26,647 nt of DNA from Rubrobacter sp. (GCA_016781885.1 JADDPM010000009.1:1-26647), one strand, 5' to 3'. Positions 7,451 through 15,411 are shown, counted from the first letter of the stretch. The notes: generated by a model from the sequence alone, not told the origin. Program-made: numbers and translations.

Positions 7451-7723
7451 CTCATTGTTCCCGAAGACCTCGACGGCCTCACCCTCGAACAGAGGCGCAC
7501 CCGCTACCGGATGATGCGCCTCAAGGTTCTGGTAGCTCCAGAGGGAAAGGCGCCGAACCGTACTGCCGATTGGGGTTGTAATGTCTCATCGATACCTCTT
7601 GGTAGTTCTATATCTACAACCAGTGCCTTTAGGTTCCGCGCTGTGCTGACCGAGGAAGGGGGCCGAGCCGGAATTGGCGTGCGTTTAAACCGTTACTTAC
7701 CCGCAACCTACACAACACCTTGA
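7451..7723 (+). pseudogene. Serine-recombinase C-terminal remnant
   Basis: After a TAA at 7448-7450 the frame reads VPEDLDGLTLEQRRTRYRMM and RLKVLVAPEGKAPNRT, then RFRAVLTEEGGRAG further on. The DLD.L..EQRR..Y.MLRLKV pattern is what I know from the C-terminal end of large serine recombinases and resolvase-like integrases. The catalytic resolvase domain is absent and no start is available, so it is a remnant. It may be what is left of the integrase of an island in this region. The identification rests on a short pattern. Confidence 0.4.
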
Positions 7724-7975
7724 GTTGCGATTCAGTGCCCAGTAGGGCGAAGATGACCCTATCCTAGAATTGACAGAGGATTAATCAGAGCTTAGAAGCT
7801 AGACATTCGGCGTTCTTGTGTTCAGCAACAGACGCGCTCTCTTATGTTCAAAAGTACGAAGCGAAAGAATTGCGGTTCAATGCCCTGATGACGCACGCCG
7901 TGCCGAGTTAAAATTAGCAAAGGCTTGAAGCCGAACCTCGAAACCGGTACAGGCGAGCAGTAAACATAGGTTCCA
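7724..7975. other. Intergenic stretch
   Basis: Nothing recognisable; somewhat A+T-richer than its surroundings. It presumably once held the promoter of the HEPN-like gene that follows. Confidence 0.4.
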
Positions 7976-9439
7976 ATGAGTGAAAGCTACCATCTCGTGG
8001 TCCGCTTCGGAGATTCGGAGATCAGCGACTCCAGGGTAACCGGTAACGTATCGTCTGAAGCGGACAAAATCTACTTAACCGCCGAACTCGTGCTTCCCGA
8101 CGAGTTGCTAACGGCGACGAGCCCGGATTATCAAGCCGAGGTAGAAATCTCCGCGAGCACTGGCACCGATCGCCACGTGCTGTTTACCGGTTATGTGGAT
8201 CGTGTTATCCCGGAAGAAGGTAGTACTCGCATCAGCTTAGTAACGCGGTCTCGGTTCATGAACGAGGTATCTCTCGGAGGCTTCGGCTACAGGAATGTCC
8301 ATGCCGGTGAAATCGCATGGACCATGGCACAGAACGTTGGTTTTCCACCGGAGAAGATAACGATTCAGGATTGGAAACCAGGCCCCACTGAGTTGTTTGA
8401 GGTTGCCACGGCGGTAGATGGCATCTTCGTGGACCGGCCCATAGCCCTTGGCAAGGTCACTCTGTTTCCCAACGGTACCGCGTCGGGGTTGGCTGATGGC
8501 ATGAAACCCGACGACATCAGGGCTCGTTACGCTGAGGGCCCGGTCTGGGCACTCGTATTTCCGCAAGCTAAGACTCTATTGGAGGCGGAAAGAGAGGGCG
8601 TAAGGCAGATCAATCTCGCCCTGGCTTGGCTCACCGTCAGGACACCTACAGCTCCGTGTCCCTGCTAGGAGGGTCGCCTCACGCCTTCAGGCGTCACTGG
8701 ACCTTGTCTCGCGTCTCCCTACGGGATGTGGTGGTGGTGCGAGGATTGTCCTCCAACAGAAGATGGTTACGAGCGCTGCGAAATATACCTTTAAAGCCGC
8801 AGCTTGCCGTAGGAGAAATAGAAGGTCTTGAAGCGCCCGCGTTCCCTTCTGAGGTGCCGATGCAGGTGGCCGTGGCTATCTCCGCGTGGCAGCGAGCCGT
8901 GAAAGCAGACGATCCTGTCGAGGCGCTGGTAGCTCTCTGGGAGGCCATCGAATTCTACGTCTCCGGGACCAAGAGCGAACAGCTCTTCACTAAGAGCTTC
9001 CGCCAATAGGCTGGCAACTTTTCATACTTGGCAGCTCTCAGAGCGATTCGACAGCCTTCCCATCGTTTCTTGACACATACGCTACTTGCCTATTGGCGGA
9101 GCCTCTAAGAGCGAACTGAGGACGATTCGCAAAAACGCGACCGAAGGCTTGAGCAACGACCAGGAGCGTCGCGTCGAAGAGGTTCTTCGCATGCTGAATC
9201 AAGCACCGCTGATGGCCAGATTGCGGGATGCTCTAGAAGAAGACGGAGTTCCTTATTCAAACGAGGAATTTAACCTGCTGCGAAGGGTCCGGGGCAAGCG
9301 CAACGACCTGCACGGACGCTCTCGCGAGGTCCCTTCAGAGAGTGATCTCAGATATGCTCTAGCTATCGTCAATCGCATGCTTGTATACAGGATAGGTCGG
9401 CTGAGCGAGTCGGGCGAGGAGAAGCACGGACAATGGTAA
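7976..9439 (+). pseudogene. HEPN-like domain protein gene, disrupted by a frameshift and a MITE
   Basis: One gene in three frames. Part 1 (7976-8640) starts MSESYHLVVRFGDSEI and ends LAWLTVR. A one-base loss, most simply GGG to GG at 8640-8641, moves the reading to part 2 (DTYSSVSLLGG ... FYVSGTKSEQLFTKS). A 115-bp net insertion near 8994-9108 then brings a TAG, and part 3 resumes in phase as KSELRTIRKNATEGL. Undoing both events gives about 449 residues. The last 150 residues are helical with RGKRNDLHGRS, an R...H pattern as in HEPN (ApeA-like) domains, many of which are RNases in toxin or anti-phage systems. The N-terminal 250 residues are unknown. The frameshift could be a sequencing error; the insertion could not. 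Confidence 0.7.
8994..9105. mobile_element. MITE-like insertion, 112 bp, with TIRs and TAA target duplication
   Basis: The left end GAGCTTCCGCCAATAGGC (8994-9011) and the right end GCCTATTGGCGGAGCCTC (9088-9105) are inverted repeats matching at 16 of 18 positions. TAA flanks both sides (8991-8993 and 9106-9108). Removing 115 bp (element plus one TAA) restores the frame and reads SEQLFTKSELRTIRKNA with no gap, which proves the insertion. It carries no gene. GAG ends with a TNA duplication are the hallmark of IS5-family groups (IS1031/IS427), whose transposase remnant lies at 3655. An alternative reading, an 8-bp duplication CTAAGAGC around a 107-bp element, cannot be excluded. Confidence 0.88.
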
Positions 9440-9443
9440 GGGG

Positions 9444-9777
9444 TTGAGTACACTGAGTCCTTTACCCTCGCATCTCAAGGGTCTAGAAGAGATAGAACGT
9501 GAGTGCATTCCCGGCTTCGTCGAGGTGCTCCGCGAGGACGACCTTGAAGCCGTTCGCTACGCCCGTTGGGACATGTCACCAAATGGCACCGCGGCTCGAT
9601 CCCTGCGTCTGGCGAAGTTGGGTCACCGAAGAGCAGAAGTGGGTAGGCTGGGAGATGTGGGTGAGGGTGAAGAAGATTATCCCCACCGTCACGCGCGACT
9701 CTAAGCGCACTAACGGGATCGAGTTCCGCGCCCTGCTGGCCGGGGGTGACTCTGAGATAGAATTGGTAAAAGCTTAG
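9444..9777 (+). pseudogene. Unknown small gene, frameshifted
   Basis: Frame one begins at TTG 9444 just after the HEPN-like gene and reads LPSHLKGLEEIERECIPGF and VRYARWDMSPNGTA. From about 9592 the protein-like sequence continues in another frame as ARLDPCVWRSWVTEEQKWVG, then FRALLAGGDSEIELVKA. The change fits loss of one CG from a GCGCGG run (9590-9595). Restored length is about 111 residues; no family recognised. Tight spacing with the HEPN-like gene suggests they were one operon and decayed together. Unknown partners of HEPN proteins are often antitoxins or regulators, but nothing here shows that. Confidence 0.55.
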
Positions 9778-9836
9778 AGAGAGGAGGCGCGGCGCGGTTT
9801 GGTACGACGTAAGTACTCTGCGCTGCAACTACTTCT

Positions 9837-10841
9837 ATGTCACGTTTGTCAGACGAGGCACGGCAAGAACGTTTACACAAGCTCGCGGCACTTCTATTCA
9901 GGCGCATGGGAGGCGCCTTCTCGGAAGACGAGATAGCTCAGGAGCTAGGATTCTTCGATAGTAGCGGCGCACCTTCGGCGCAGGTTATGTACGAGAGGAT
10001 CCAGGAGTGGGACCTTCCCAACTGGCTGACGAAACCCGACGGTACGGCCGAGGGTACCGAGACGACAGAAGAGCGCAAGGCTAGCTCATCCGGGGATGTA
10101 AAGAAGCTCCCTGCTGCCCGGCAGGCTGAGCACCTCTTCCGCGCCGACCTCTATCGCCTCACCCGTTACTTAGATGAAATCCCAGACCTGCGGGAGCAAC
10201 TGCAAGGGAGGCTCTACGCGTGGTATTCGTGGGTGGGAGAAGATTGGGAGGAGCATCGCCGGGACGAGTACACCGAGGAGGGATGGAAGCAGGTTTGTGA
10301 GGACTTCGGTGAGGACGCGGCTCAAGAGGCGTTTCGCGTCTCTATCTTGCCCTACATCCACCGCGGCGCGGGGCCGACACCGTGGGAAGGCCTCGCCCTC
10401 CTGATCGTCTTACACGCGCTGATGAACGAGAATGTAGGTCGCCTCGTTAGCGCGCTCCACGATGATCCCGCTTCCGTAAACCTGGCGGAGTTGTACAAAA
10501 GAAAGGGGAAAGACGGCGCTACGCAAGATGGTGTGGTGACCGAGCTCAAAAGGGCGGCTGCGAAGCTAGCCGTGAGCGTACGCGGCGGTGAGGTGAAATC
10601 GGGGCAAAAGTCCGGGGTGGTTCCCCCCGACGAGATTCCGATCGCGCTGGCCGTCCGGAGGCTCACGAAGGAGGGCCTCTCTGCTGAGGCGATTTACCAC
10701 CAGCTCAAGGAGTCGCGCCTCTTGGACGAGGAAGGTCGGTATTGGTTCCATCCGGAGCACGAGGAGTTCGCGCGCAAGAAGAAGTGCACGTTCGACGACG
10801 TGAAGCGTCACCAAGAATTGGACCTGTCGCCGCCCGACTAA
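9837..10841 (+). CDS. Unknown 334-residue protein at the start of the replication module
   Basis: Starts at ATG 9837 (MSRLSDEARQERLHKLAALL) without a clear Shine-Dalgarno; an AGAGGAGG sits about 50 bases upstream, so the start is uncertain. The N-terminus (about 1-60) looks like a helical or winged-helix-type segment (FSEDEIAQELGFFDSSGAPS). The middle is rich in Trp and acidic residues (YAWYSWVGEDWEEHRRDEY). A short hydrophobic helix (GLALLIVLHALM, about 185-197) is too short and isolated for a clear membrane anchor. The C-terminus contains another helix-turn-like stretch (LTKEGLSAEAIYHQLKESRL). It is cytoplasmic and of unknown function, the first intact gene of a plus-strand run leading to the prim-pol gene. 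Confidence 0.65.
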   Translation: MSRLSDEARQERLHKLAALLFRRMGGAFSEDEIAQELGFFDSSGAPSAQVMYERIQEWDLPNWLTKPDGTAEGTETTEERKASSSGDVKKLPAARQAEHLFRADLYRLTRYLDEIPDLREQLQGRLYAWYSWVGEDWEEHRRDEYTEEGWKQVCEDFGEDAAQEAFRVSILPYIHRGAGPTPWEGLALLIVLHALMNENVGRLVSALHDDPASVNLAELYKRKGKDGATQDGVVTELKRAAAKLAVSVRGGEVKSGQKSGVVPPDEIPIALAVRRLTKEGLSAEAIYHQLKESRLLDEEGRYWFHPEHEEFARKKKCTFDDVKRHQELDLSPPD

Positions 10842-10904
10842 AATTTCTGAGGACCATGCCCTAAACACACTCAAATCTAATTCCGGAAAAGGCATCCTGG
10901 TGTC

Positions 10905-11177
10905 GTGAATCAGGGTGCGGAAGATAACGAGCTGCCACAGGGCGAGCGGTCGGCCTTCTTCGAGAACGAGCGAGAACGCGGTAGTAGGCAGGCCCGGATC
11001 ATTTACGCCCCGTTTCCGGAGGCCTCTCCGGAGACCCAGGTGGAAGTGCTTGCACGTGTCTTTGCCTTCGTTATCGAGTGCCACGAGAGGAAGAAGGCAG
11101 CCAGAGCCGGTGACGGCGAGAGAAAGAGCGATCGCCATCGCCCCGAAGAAAACGCGGTTCGGCCGAGGGAGCCGTAG
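10905..11177 (+). CDS. Small unknown protein preceding the replication genes
   Basis: 90 residues from GTG 10905 (MNQGAEDNELPQGERSAFFE when the start is read as Met), with AAAAGG about 12 bases upstream. The core RIIYAPFPEASPETQVEVLA and RVFAFVIECHERKKAARAG is a compact, mostly helical segment; the C-terminus is Arg/Glu-rich. The stop lies one base ahead of the next ATG, so the two are surely co-transcribed. No family recognised; I associate this type of short protein with actinobacterial integrated elements. Confidence 0.6.
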   Translation: MNQGAEDNELPQGERSAFFENERERGSRQARIIYAPFPEASPETQVEVLARVFAFVIECHERKKAARAGDGERKSDRHRPEENAVRPREP

Positions 11178-11178
11178 G

Positions 11179-11496
11179 ATGTACCAGGCCCCGGAAGACC
11201 TTGGCCTCCGCCTCACCCTCTCGCTATTGCCGGCCAAAGTGCACGACCTGATTCGAAACGGCAACCGCGGCGAGTATCCCAACCGCCCAGAGGCCAGCGA
11301 GGCGGTCTGCGCGGCGATGTTCCAGGCTGGCTACGTCGTCGCCGAGGTATGGATAGTCATGACCGATCCAGCAAATGGCATCTCAGAGGGGTTCTTCGAG
11401 GAGGACGGGGAGCGGGCCGAGACTCACCTAGAGCAAAGTATCTCCGAAGACCTCAAAGTCGCCGAGCTAGGAGAGGATGGCAATGGGCAGCGCTAG
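11179..11496 (+). CDS. Small protein resembling primase-associated (PriCT-like) segments
   Basis: 105 residues from ATG 11179 (MYQAPEDLGLRLTLSLLPAK), with GAGGGA at 11165-11170 and one base after the previous stop. The layout LPAKVHDLIRNGNRG ... SEAVCAAMFQAGYVVAEVW ... DPANGISEGFFE resembles the short helical module that follows prim-pol domains in element-encoded primases, where a Leu-Pro helix, a helix pair and a D-P-x-x-G-I-x-x loop recur. Here it is a stand-alone gene upstream of a full prim-pol, so it may be a detached accessory domain or a regulator. The resemblance is to a pattern only. Confidence 0.6.
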   Translation: MYQAPEDLGLRLTLSLLPAKVHDLIRNGNRGEYPNRPEASEAVCAAMFQAGYVVAEVWIVMTDPANGISEGFFEEDGERAETHLEQSISEDLKVAELGEDGNGQR

Positions 11497-11551
11497 TGCA
11501 GCACCGGTCGCGTTGCCTTATTTAGCTCAGGGATACGGCGACCTCGAGACT

Positions 11552-11559
11552 TGTATACA
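11552..11559. promoter_or_regulatory. Possible operator upstream of the XRE regulator
   Basis: TGTATACA is a perfect 8-bp palindrome inside TTGTATACATAA, 66 bases ahead of the XRE gene in a 128-bp spacer. XRE regulators often bind such sites to control their own promoter; here it is only a positional suggestion. Confidence 0.25.
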
Positions 11560-11624
11560 TAAGGCATCATTAAGTGACGCCGTTTTGAGCCCGTTCTGTG
11601 ACCTAGTTTGTGCAAGGGAAGCTC

Positions 11625-11900
11625 ATGTACAAGGAGCCGGTCGCCGTGGACGAAGGAACCGAGGAGCAAGAGAAAGCAAGGAAATGCAGTGGAAGCACAT
11701 ACCTCACCAGCCTTCGGTCGATCCGTCGACAGCGAGCCCTCACCCAACGCCAGCTTGCGGCGAGGGCCGGCACGGGGCAGGGGACTATCTCGAAGCTGAA
11801 GAGACTGGAGAGGGAGGCGCACGCCAGCACTGTACAGAAGCTCGCGGTGGCCCTCCGGGTAACGCCCGAGGAGCTGATGCGCGAGCGCCCCCTCAAGTAA
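11625..11900 (+). CDS. XRE-family helix-turn-helix regulator
   Basis: 91 residues from ATG 11625 (MYKEPVAVDEGTEEQEKARK), chosen for AAGGGA just upstream over an in-frame GTG at 11610. A polar N-terminus of about 30 residues is followed by a Cro/C1-type DNA-binding domain: SLRSIRRQRALTQRQLAARA, then the recognition segment GTGQGTISKLKR, and LAVALRVTPEELM as its last helix. It stands directly before the prim-pol gene and probably controls the element's replication operon, as such regulators do in phages and plasmids. A similar HTH start (GLTQRQLASRA) occurs as a fragment at 21566. Confidence 0.85.
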   Translation: MYKEPVAVDEGTEEQEKARKCSGSTYLTSLRSIRRQRALTQRQLAARAGTGQGTISKLKRLEREAHASTVQKLAVALRVTPEELMRERPLK

Positions 11901-11982
11901 GAGAGCCGCGACGCCCCAACGTCACGACTCTCTGAGCAATCCAACCGCATCGCCTGTTAACCGAGCAGAAAGGATTACTGCA

Positions 11983-14151
11983 TTGACACAATATAACGTC
12001 AACATGGAGGACGCAAAGCCGTCCTTCACCGATCTAGCCAAGATAAAGCCCAAAAACGTCCTTGAAGCTGCCGAGCTGTACACTCGCATGGGGCTCTGCG
12101 TGAACCCTTGTAAGGGGAAGAAGCCTATCCTCAAAGGATGGCCGCAGCTGCGGTTGTACGTGAAGGATCTCCCCCAGCATTTCAACGACGGGCAGAACGT
12201 GGCGTTGATCCTCGGTGAGCCTTCCGACTGGCTGGTGAACGTCGACATCGACGTTCCCGAGGCCCTGAAGATTGCCGATTTGTTCCTTGAGGACACCCTC
12301 TGTGGCGGACGCGAGAGCACCCCCCGCGCCCACCGCTACTATAAGGCTCGCGGTGCGAAGACCATGAAGTGGCTGGATATGGACGACACGGTGCTCTTAG
12401 AGCTGCGTTCGACGGAGGCTCAGACGCTCGTGGAGCCCAGTATGCACCCGAGTGGGGAGTCCTACGCCTGGGACCGGGGCGGCGTTTTGAAGCCTGTCGA
12501 GACCTCCCCAAAGGAGCTAGAGGAGCGGGGCAAGAAGCTCGTCACCGCGACGGTCATCGCCCGCCACCTGCCCCCGGTTGGTGGGCGTCACGAGTACGCC
12601 AAGGCGGTGATCGGCTACTTGCTGCGCCGGCTGGACGAGGAGACGGTCCTCGAGATCGTCCAGCCGGCGTGGCACGCGGGCGACGGAGACAGTGAAGAGG
12701 CCGTTCAGGACCTGAAGGGGATCGTTGGAGACACTAGGCGCAGACTCGCCGAGAGCGAAAACGCCTTCGGCGGCCCGACCCTGGAGGAGGCATCTCCGGG
12801 TTTGCCGAAGCTCCTGGCTCGGTGGTGGGGCTGGGAGGACCGCAAGCGGGGGAAGAAGGGGAGCGCTAACCAAGACGATCTGCCGACTCACGACGAGCTT
12901 TGCGATGCGTGGCTCGAGACCCGGAAAGACCCTACGGCGTTCGGCCAGAGCGAGTGGCGGCGCTACGGAGCTGGCTTCTGGGCTCCAGTTCATGAGCAGA
13001 TTGTCAACAGGGAGATAGACGAGATCCTGATCGAGGCCAAGCCCGAGGGGATAAACCCCACCTCCGGAATGAGGGGTAGCGTCGAGAAGTTGGCCCAGGC
13101 GAAGGCGTTCGTGCCGGACGAGGTGTGGGATGCAAACGAGGACATCCTCGCTTGTGCTAACGGCACGCTGGAGATCTCCAGCGCTACCTTGAGGGAGCAC
13201 CGTCCGGAGGACTACTCACTTAGCGCGTTACCCTACGAGTTCGATCCTGAGGCGTCTGCCCCCTCTTGGCACCGCTTTCTGGTCTCGACCGTGCCCGACG
13301 CAGCGGGCTTCCTTCAGGAGTTTGCCGGTTACGCTTTAACCGGCGACACCTCCCACGAGCTTGCCGTGTGGCTCTATGGGCCGCCGGGAGGCGGCAAGTC
13401 TACCTTCATAGAGGGCCTTAGGGCAGTGTTCGGTGCTCGAGCTGGGCTTTTAGGGCTCGCCGAGATTCAGCGCAGTAGGTTCGCTTTAGCGGACCTGCCG
13501 GGCAAGACCTTGCTCGTGGCCACCGAGCAGCCCTCCGACTTCCTCAAGTCCACAGACATCCTCAACGCCATTATTTCGGGCGAGGAGGTCAAGGCGGAGC
13601 AAAAGTTCAGGCGCGCTTTTACCGTGATCCCGCGGGCGAAGATCTGCTGGGCGATGAACGAGCTCCCCAGGGTTAAGGACAACAACAACGGCCTCTTTAG
13701 GCGTGTGAAGGTGGTGCCTTTCCCGAAGCTCCGGGTCAAGAAGGACCGCGAGCTCAAGGAGAAGATCAAAGAGGAGGGAGCGGGGATACTCGTGTGGGCC
13801 TTGGAGGGCTTGAAGCGTCTGCATGAGCGGGGCTACTTCGAGATCCCCAAGTGTGTGCGGGAGGCGACCGAGCAGTTTAGGCAGACCAGCGACGTCCCTG
13901 GGATATTCGTCGAGGAGGCCTGTATCACCTCTGACGCTGAAGGCTGCGAAGAGCAGGCCATGGAACTCTATAAGGCGTACAAGCACTGGTGCAGGACCCA
14001 CGGCCACAGCCCTATGGGCTACGTTTCCGCCGCCGCCGAGTGGCGACGTCTGGGTTTCGGAGAGAGGAGTCTGCACGGGCGCAAGTTCTACACCGGCGTC
14101 AAGGTGGACCCGGGCTGGATCAAGGCCCAGGACGGCTATCCTAGGAGCTAG
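11983..14151 (+). CDS. Bifunctional primase-polymerase / SF3-type helicase of a mobile replicon
   Basis: 722 residues from TTG 11983, with GAAAGGA 8 bases upstream. The N-terminal archaeo-eukaryotic prim-pol domain (about 25-170) shows KPILKGWPQL, the metal pair in VNVDIDVPEA (Asp 88 and 90), TPRAHRYYKARG (His 117), ELR (140-142) and EPSMHPSGESYAW. A helical linker with GGRHEYAKAVIGYLLRR (200-216) follows. The C-terminal half is an SF3/D5-like helicase: Walker A GPPGGGKSTF (466-475), LLVATEQPSDF, and the sensor block CWAMNELPRVKDNNNGLFRR. Such fusions prime and unwind at the element's own origin, as in phage P4 alpha-type proteins. The repeat array immediately downstream is the likely target. 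Both enzymatic motif sets look intact. Confidence 0.93.
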   Translation: MTQYNVNMEDAKPSFTDLAKIKPKNVLEAAELYTRMGLCVNPCKGKKPILKGWPQLRLYVKDLPQHFNDGQNVALILGEPSDWLVNVDIDVPEALKIADLFLEDTLCGGRESTPRAHRYYKARGAKTMKWLDMDDTVLLELRSTEAQTLVEPSMHPSGESYAWDRGGVLKPVETSPKELEERGKKLVTATVIARHLPPVGGRHEYAKAVIGYLLRRLDEETVLEIVQPAWHAGDGDSEEAVQDLKGIVGDTRRRLAESENAFGGPTLEEASPGLPKLLARWWGWEDRKRGKKGSANQDDLPTHDELCDAWLETRKDPTAFGQSEWRRYGAGFWAPVHEQIVNREIDEILIEAKPEGINPTSGMRGSVEKLAQAKAFVPDEVWDANEDILACANGTLEISSATLREHRPEDYSLSALPYEFDPEASAPSWHRFLVSTVPDAAGFLQEFAGYALTGDTSHELAVWLYGPPGGGKSTFIEGLRAVFGARAGLLGLAEIQRSRFALADLPGKTLLVATEQPSDFLKSTDILNAIISGEEVKAEQKFRRAFTVIPRAKICWAMNELPRVKDNNNGLFRRVKVVPFPKLRVKKDRELKEKIKEEGAGILVWALEGLKRLHERGYFEIPKCVREATEQFRQTSDVPGIFVEEACITSDAEGCEEQAMELYKAYKHWCRTHGHSPMGYVSAAAEWRRLGFGERSLHGRKFYTGVKVDPGWIKAQDGYPRS

Positions 14152-14153
14152 AC

Positions 14154-14479
14154 GAGGTGGGGGTTGGGTGCGGGTTAGGTGGGGGTTGAGGTGGGGGTTA
14201 TTCTGCCTCAATCCCGCTTAGATAAGGGGAATTACGCCTGTGAGGTGGGGGAGGTGGGGGTTGTACAACAAGTACGCCAAATTGAGCGGCAAGTGTATCT
14301 CTCGCCGTCCGTATGTGTGCGAAGCGGAGGCGCAAGTTAGCTGAGAGACATAAGGTTAGCTAAACCCCCACCTCCCACACCTCTGACCAAGAAAACCGCC
14401 TATGTAAGCCGAATTCAGGGGTGGGGGTTAGGAGCAAACCCCCACCTCAACCCCCACCTTCAGAAGACCAACCCCCACC
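14154..14479. repeat. Iteron-like GGTGGGGGTT array, candidate replication origin
   Basis: A gene-free stretch between the helicase and the next gene. Forward copies of GGTGGGGGTT, or one-step variants, start at 14156, 14167 (GGTGCGGGTT), 14178, 14190, 14244 (ending AG), 14253 and 14420. Reverse copies (AACCCCCACC) start at 14363, 14437, 14449 and 14470. The first four are spaced 11, 11 and 12 bp, close to a DNA turn, so they face one side of the helix. The forward cluster at the left and reverse cluster at the right could also pair. The centre (about 14265-14360) is more mixed and A+T-richer and holds GTTAGCT twice. Layout is typical of iteron origins next to a Rep/primase gene; origin function is inferred. 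Confidence 0.7.
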
Positions 14480-14517
14480 TCGAGATGGGTAATGAGCAAA
14501 GAGATAGGAGAACGAGT

Positions 14518-15387
14518 ATGTGGAAGAGTGCGATCTGGGACCGCCCCTACGAGCAGGACGAGCAAGGATCTATCAACCCGCGCTACGATGAGTGGGTGGA
14601 GGCGGTCATGAACGAGCCGTGGTTTACAGCTCTCCAGGACCTGGTGAAGTGGACCGGGACCTGGACTGGCTCTGAAGAGGAGCTGATGAGGGAGCTTAGG
14701 CTGCGGGTCAATCGCGAGGTGTGGGAATCCGAAGACTTCCCCTCCTCCCCGCAAAAGCTCATGAAGTACTATGAGGCCATGTTCTTCGCCTCCGGCGAGG
14801 TGAGCCTCGGGGACGAGGGGCTCAGTCTCCTGGACTACCGCGATTTCAAGAAGAAGGATCTAGAGGACTATGACGCGCCGGGGTGGGGACCGGAGACGCC
14901 GATCTTGCTCACTCAGGGTTGGGCCGGGGTGAGACCCTCTTATAGGCAGGCGCTGTACACTCTCCTGGACAGGTACAGGAGCCCGTTGCCGCTTGCGATC
15001 CTTGGGTTTACGGATGGCAGGAAGTTCACGAAGAAAACGCGAAGCTGGTCTGGCAGCACCACAGAGCTGGCCAAGGCTTTGCTAGCATACTATCCTTGGC
15101 CCGGCCACTTCGGTATTCCCGAGATTCCCCCGACTCCCGAGGACCCGGAAAGCAAAGAGGCCGAGCGACTCTTCGACGAAACCCGCGACCTGCTCATGGA
15201 TCTATCGGGCCCCTCAGATTATCGCCGCTTCCACGAGCAGATGAAGACATGTGCCTACATCGTCAGGGAGGTCGGGATCAAGGTGAGCTGGGAGAAGGTG
15301 CCCTGGATGGTAGCCGACTCAGAAGGGGGCACGAAGATAACTAAGAGGACCCGTTGGACCGTAGAGGCGCCGCGCTGGTGTTCCTAG
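14518..15387 (+). CDS. Replication-module protein with two winged-helix-like segments
   Basis: 289 residues from ATG 14518 (MWKSAIWDRPYEQDEQGSIN), preferred over an in-frame ATG at 14485 because AGGAG at 14506-14510 is 7 bases away. Two similar segments can be seen: WTGTWTGSEEELMRELRLRV ... FPSSPQKLMKYYEAM, and SWSGSTTELAKALLAYYPW ... IPEIPPTPEDPE. The W-x-G-(S/T)-x-x-E-L...P-x-(S/T)-P pattern is what I know from the C-terminal winged-helix regions of element-encoded primase-helicases. Here they are separated from the helicase gene by the repeat array, so the protein may be the origin-binding partner. No catalytic motif. Function is inferred from pattern and position. Confidence 0.65.
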   Translation: MWKSAIWDRPYEQDEQGSINPRYDEWVEAVMNEPWFTALQDLVKWTGTWTGSEEELMRELRLRVNREVWESEDFPSSPQKLMKYYEAMFFASGEVSLGDEGLSLLDYRDFKKKDLEDYDAPGWGPETPILLTQGWAGVRPSYRQALYTLLDRYRSPLPLAILGFTDGRKFTKKTRSWSGSTTELAKALLAYYPWPGHFGIPEIPPTPEDPESKEAERLFDETRDLLMDLSGPSDYRRFHEQMKTCAYIVREVGIKVSWEKVPWMVADSEGGTKITKRTRWTVEAPRWCS

Positions 15388-15411
15388 AGGTAAGTTCTGG
15401 CGCTCCTTCAA

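Noticed and set aside
8998..9104. Reading the insertion as a 107-bp element with an 8-bp duplication CTAAGAGC
   Set aside because: Possible, but it leaves unequal ends (TTCCGCC versus AGGCTCCGCC); the GAG...CTC ends with TAA duplications give better-matched TIRs. Not fully excluded.
9584..9600. Programmed ribosomal frameshifting between the two halves of the small gene
   Set aside because: No slippery heptamer or downstream hairpin is visible, and the neighbouring gene is also broken, so decay is simpler.
10566..11282. A 238-codon minus-strand open frame
   Set aside because: Antisense to three plus-strand genes with ribosome sites and close spacing; the translation shows no domain.
14154..14479. 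CRISPR array
   Set aside because: Repeats are 10 bp, in both orientations, with 1-2 bp between many of them; no spacers of 25-40 bp and no cas genes.
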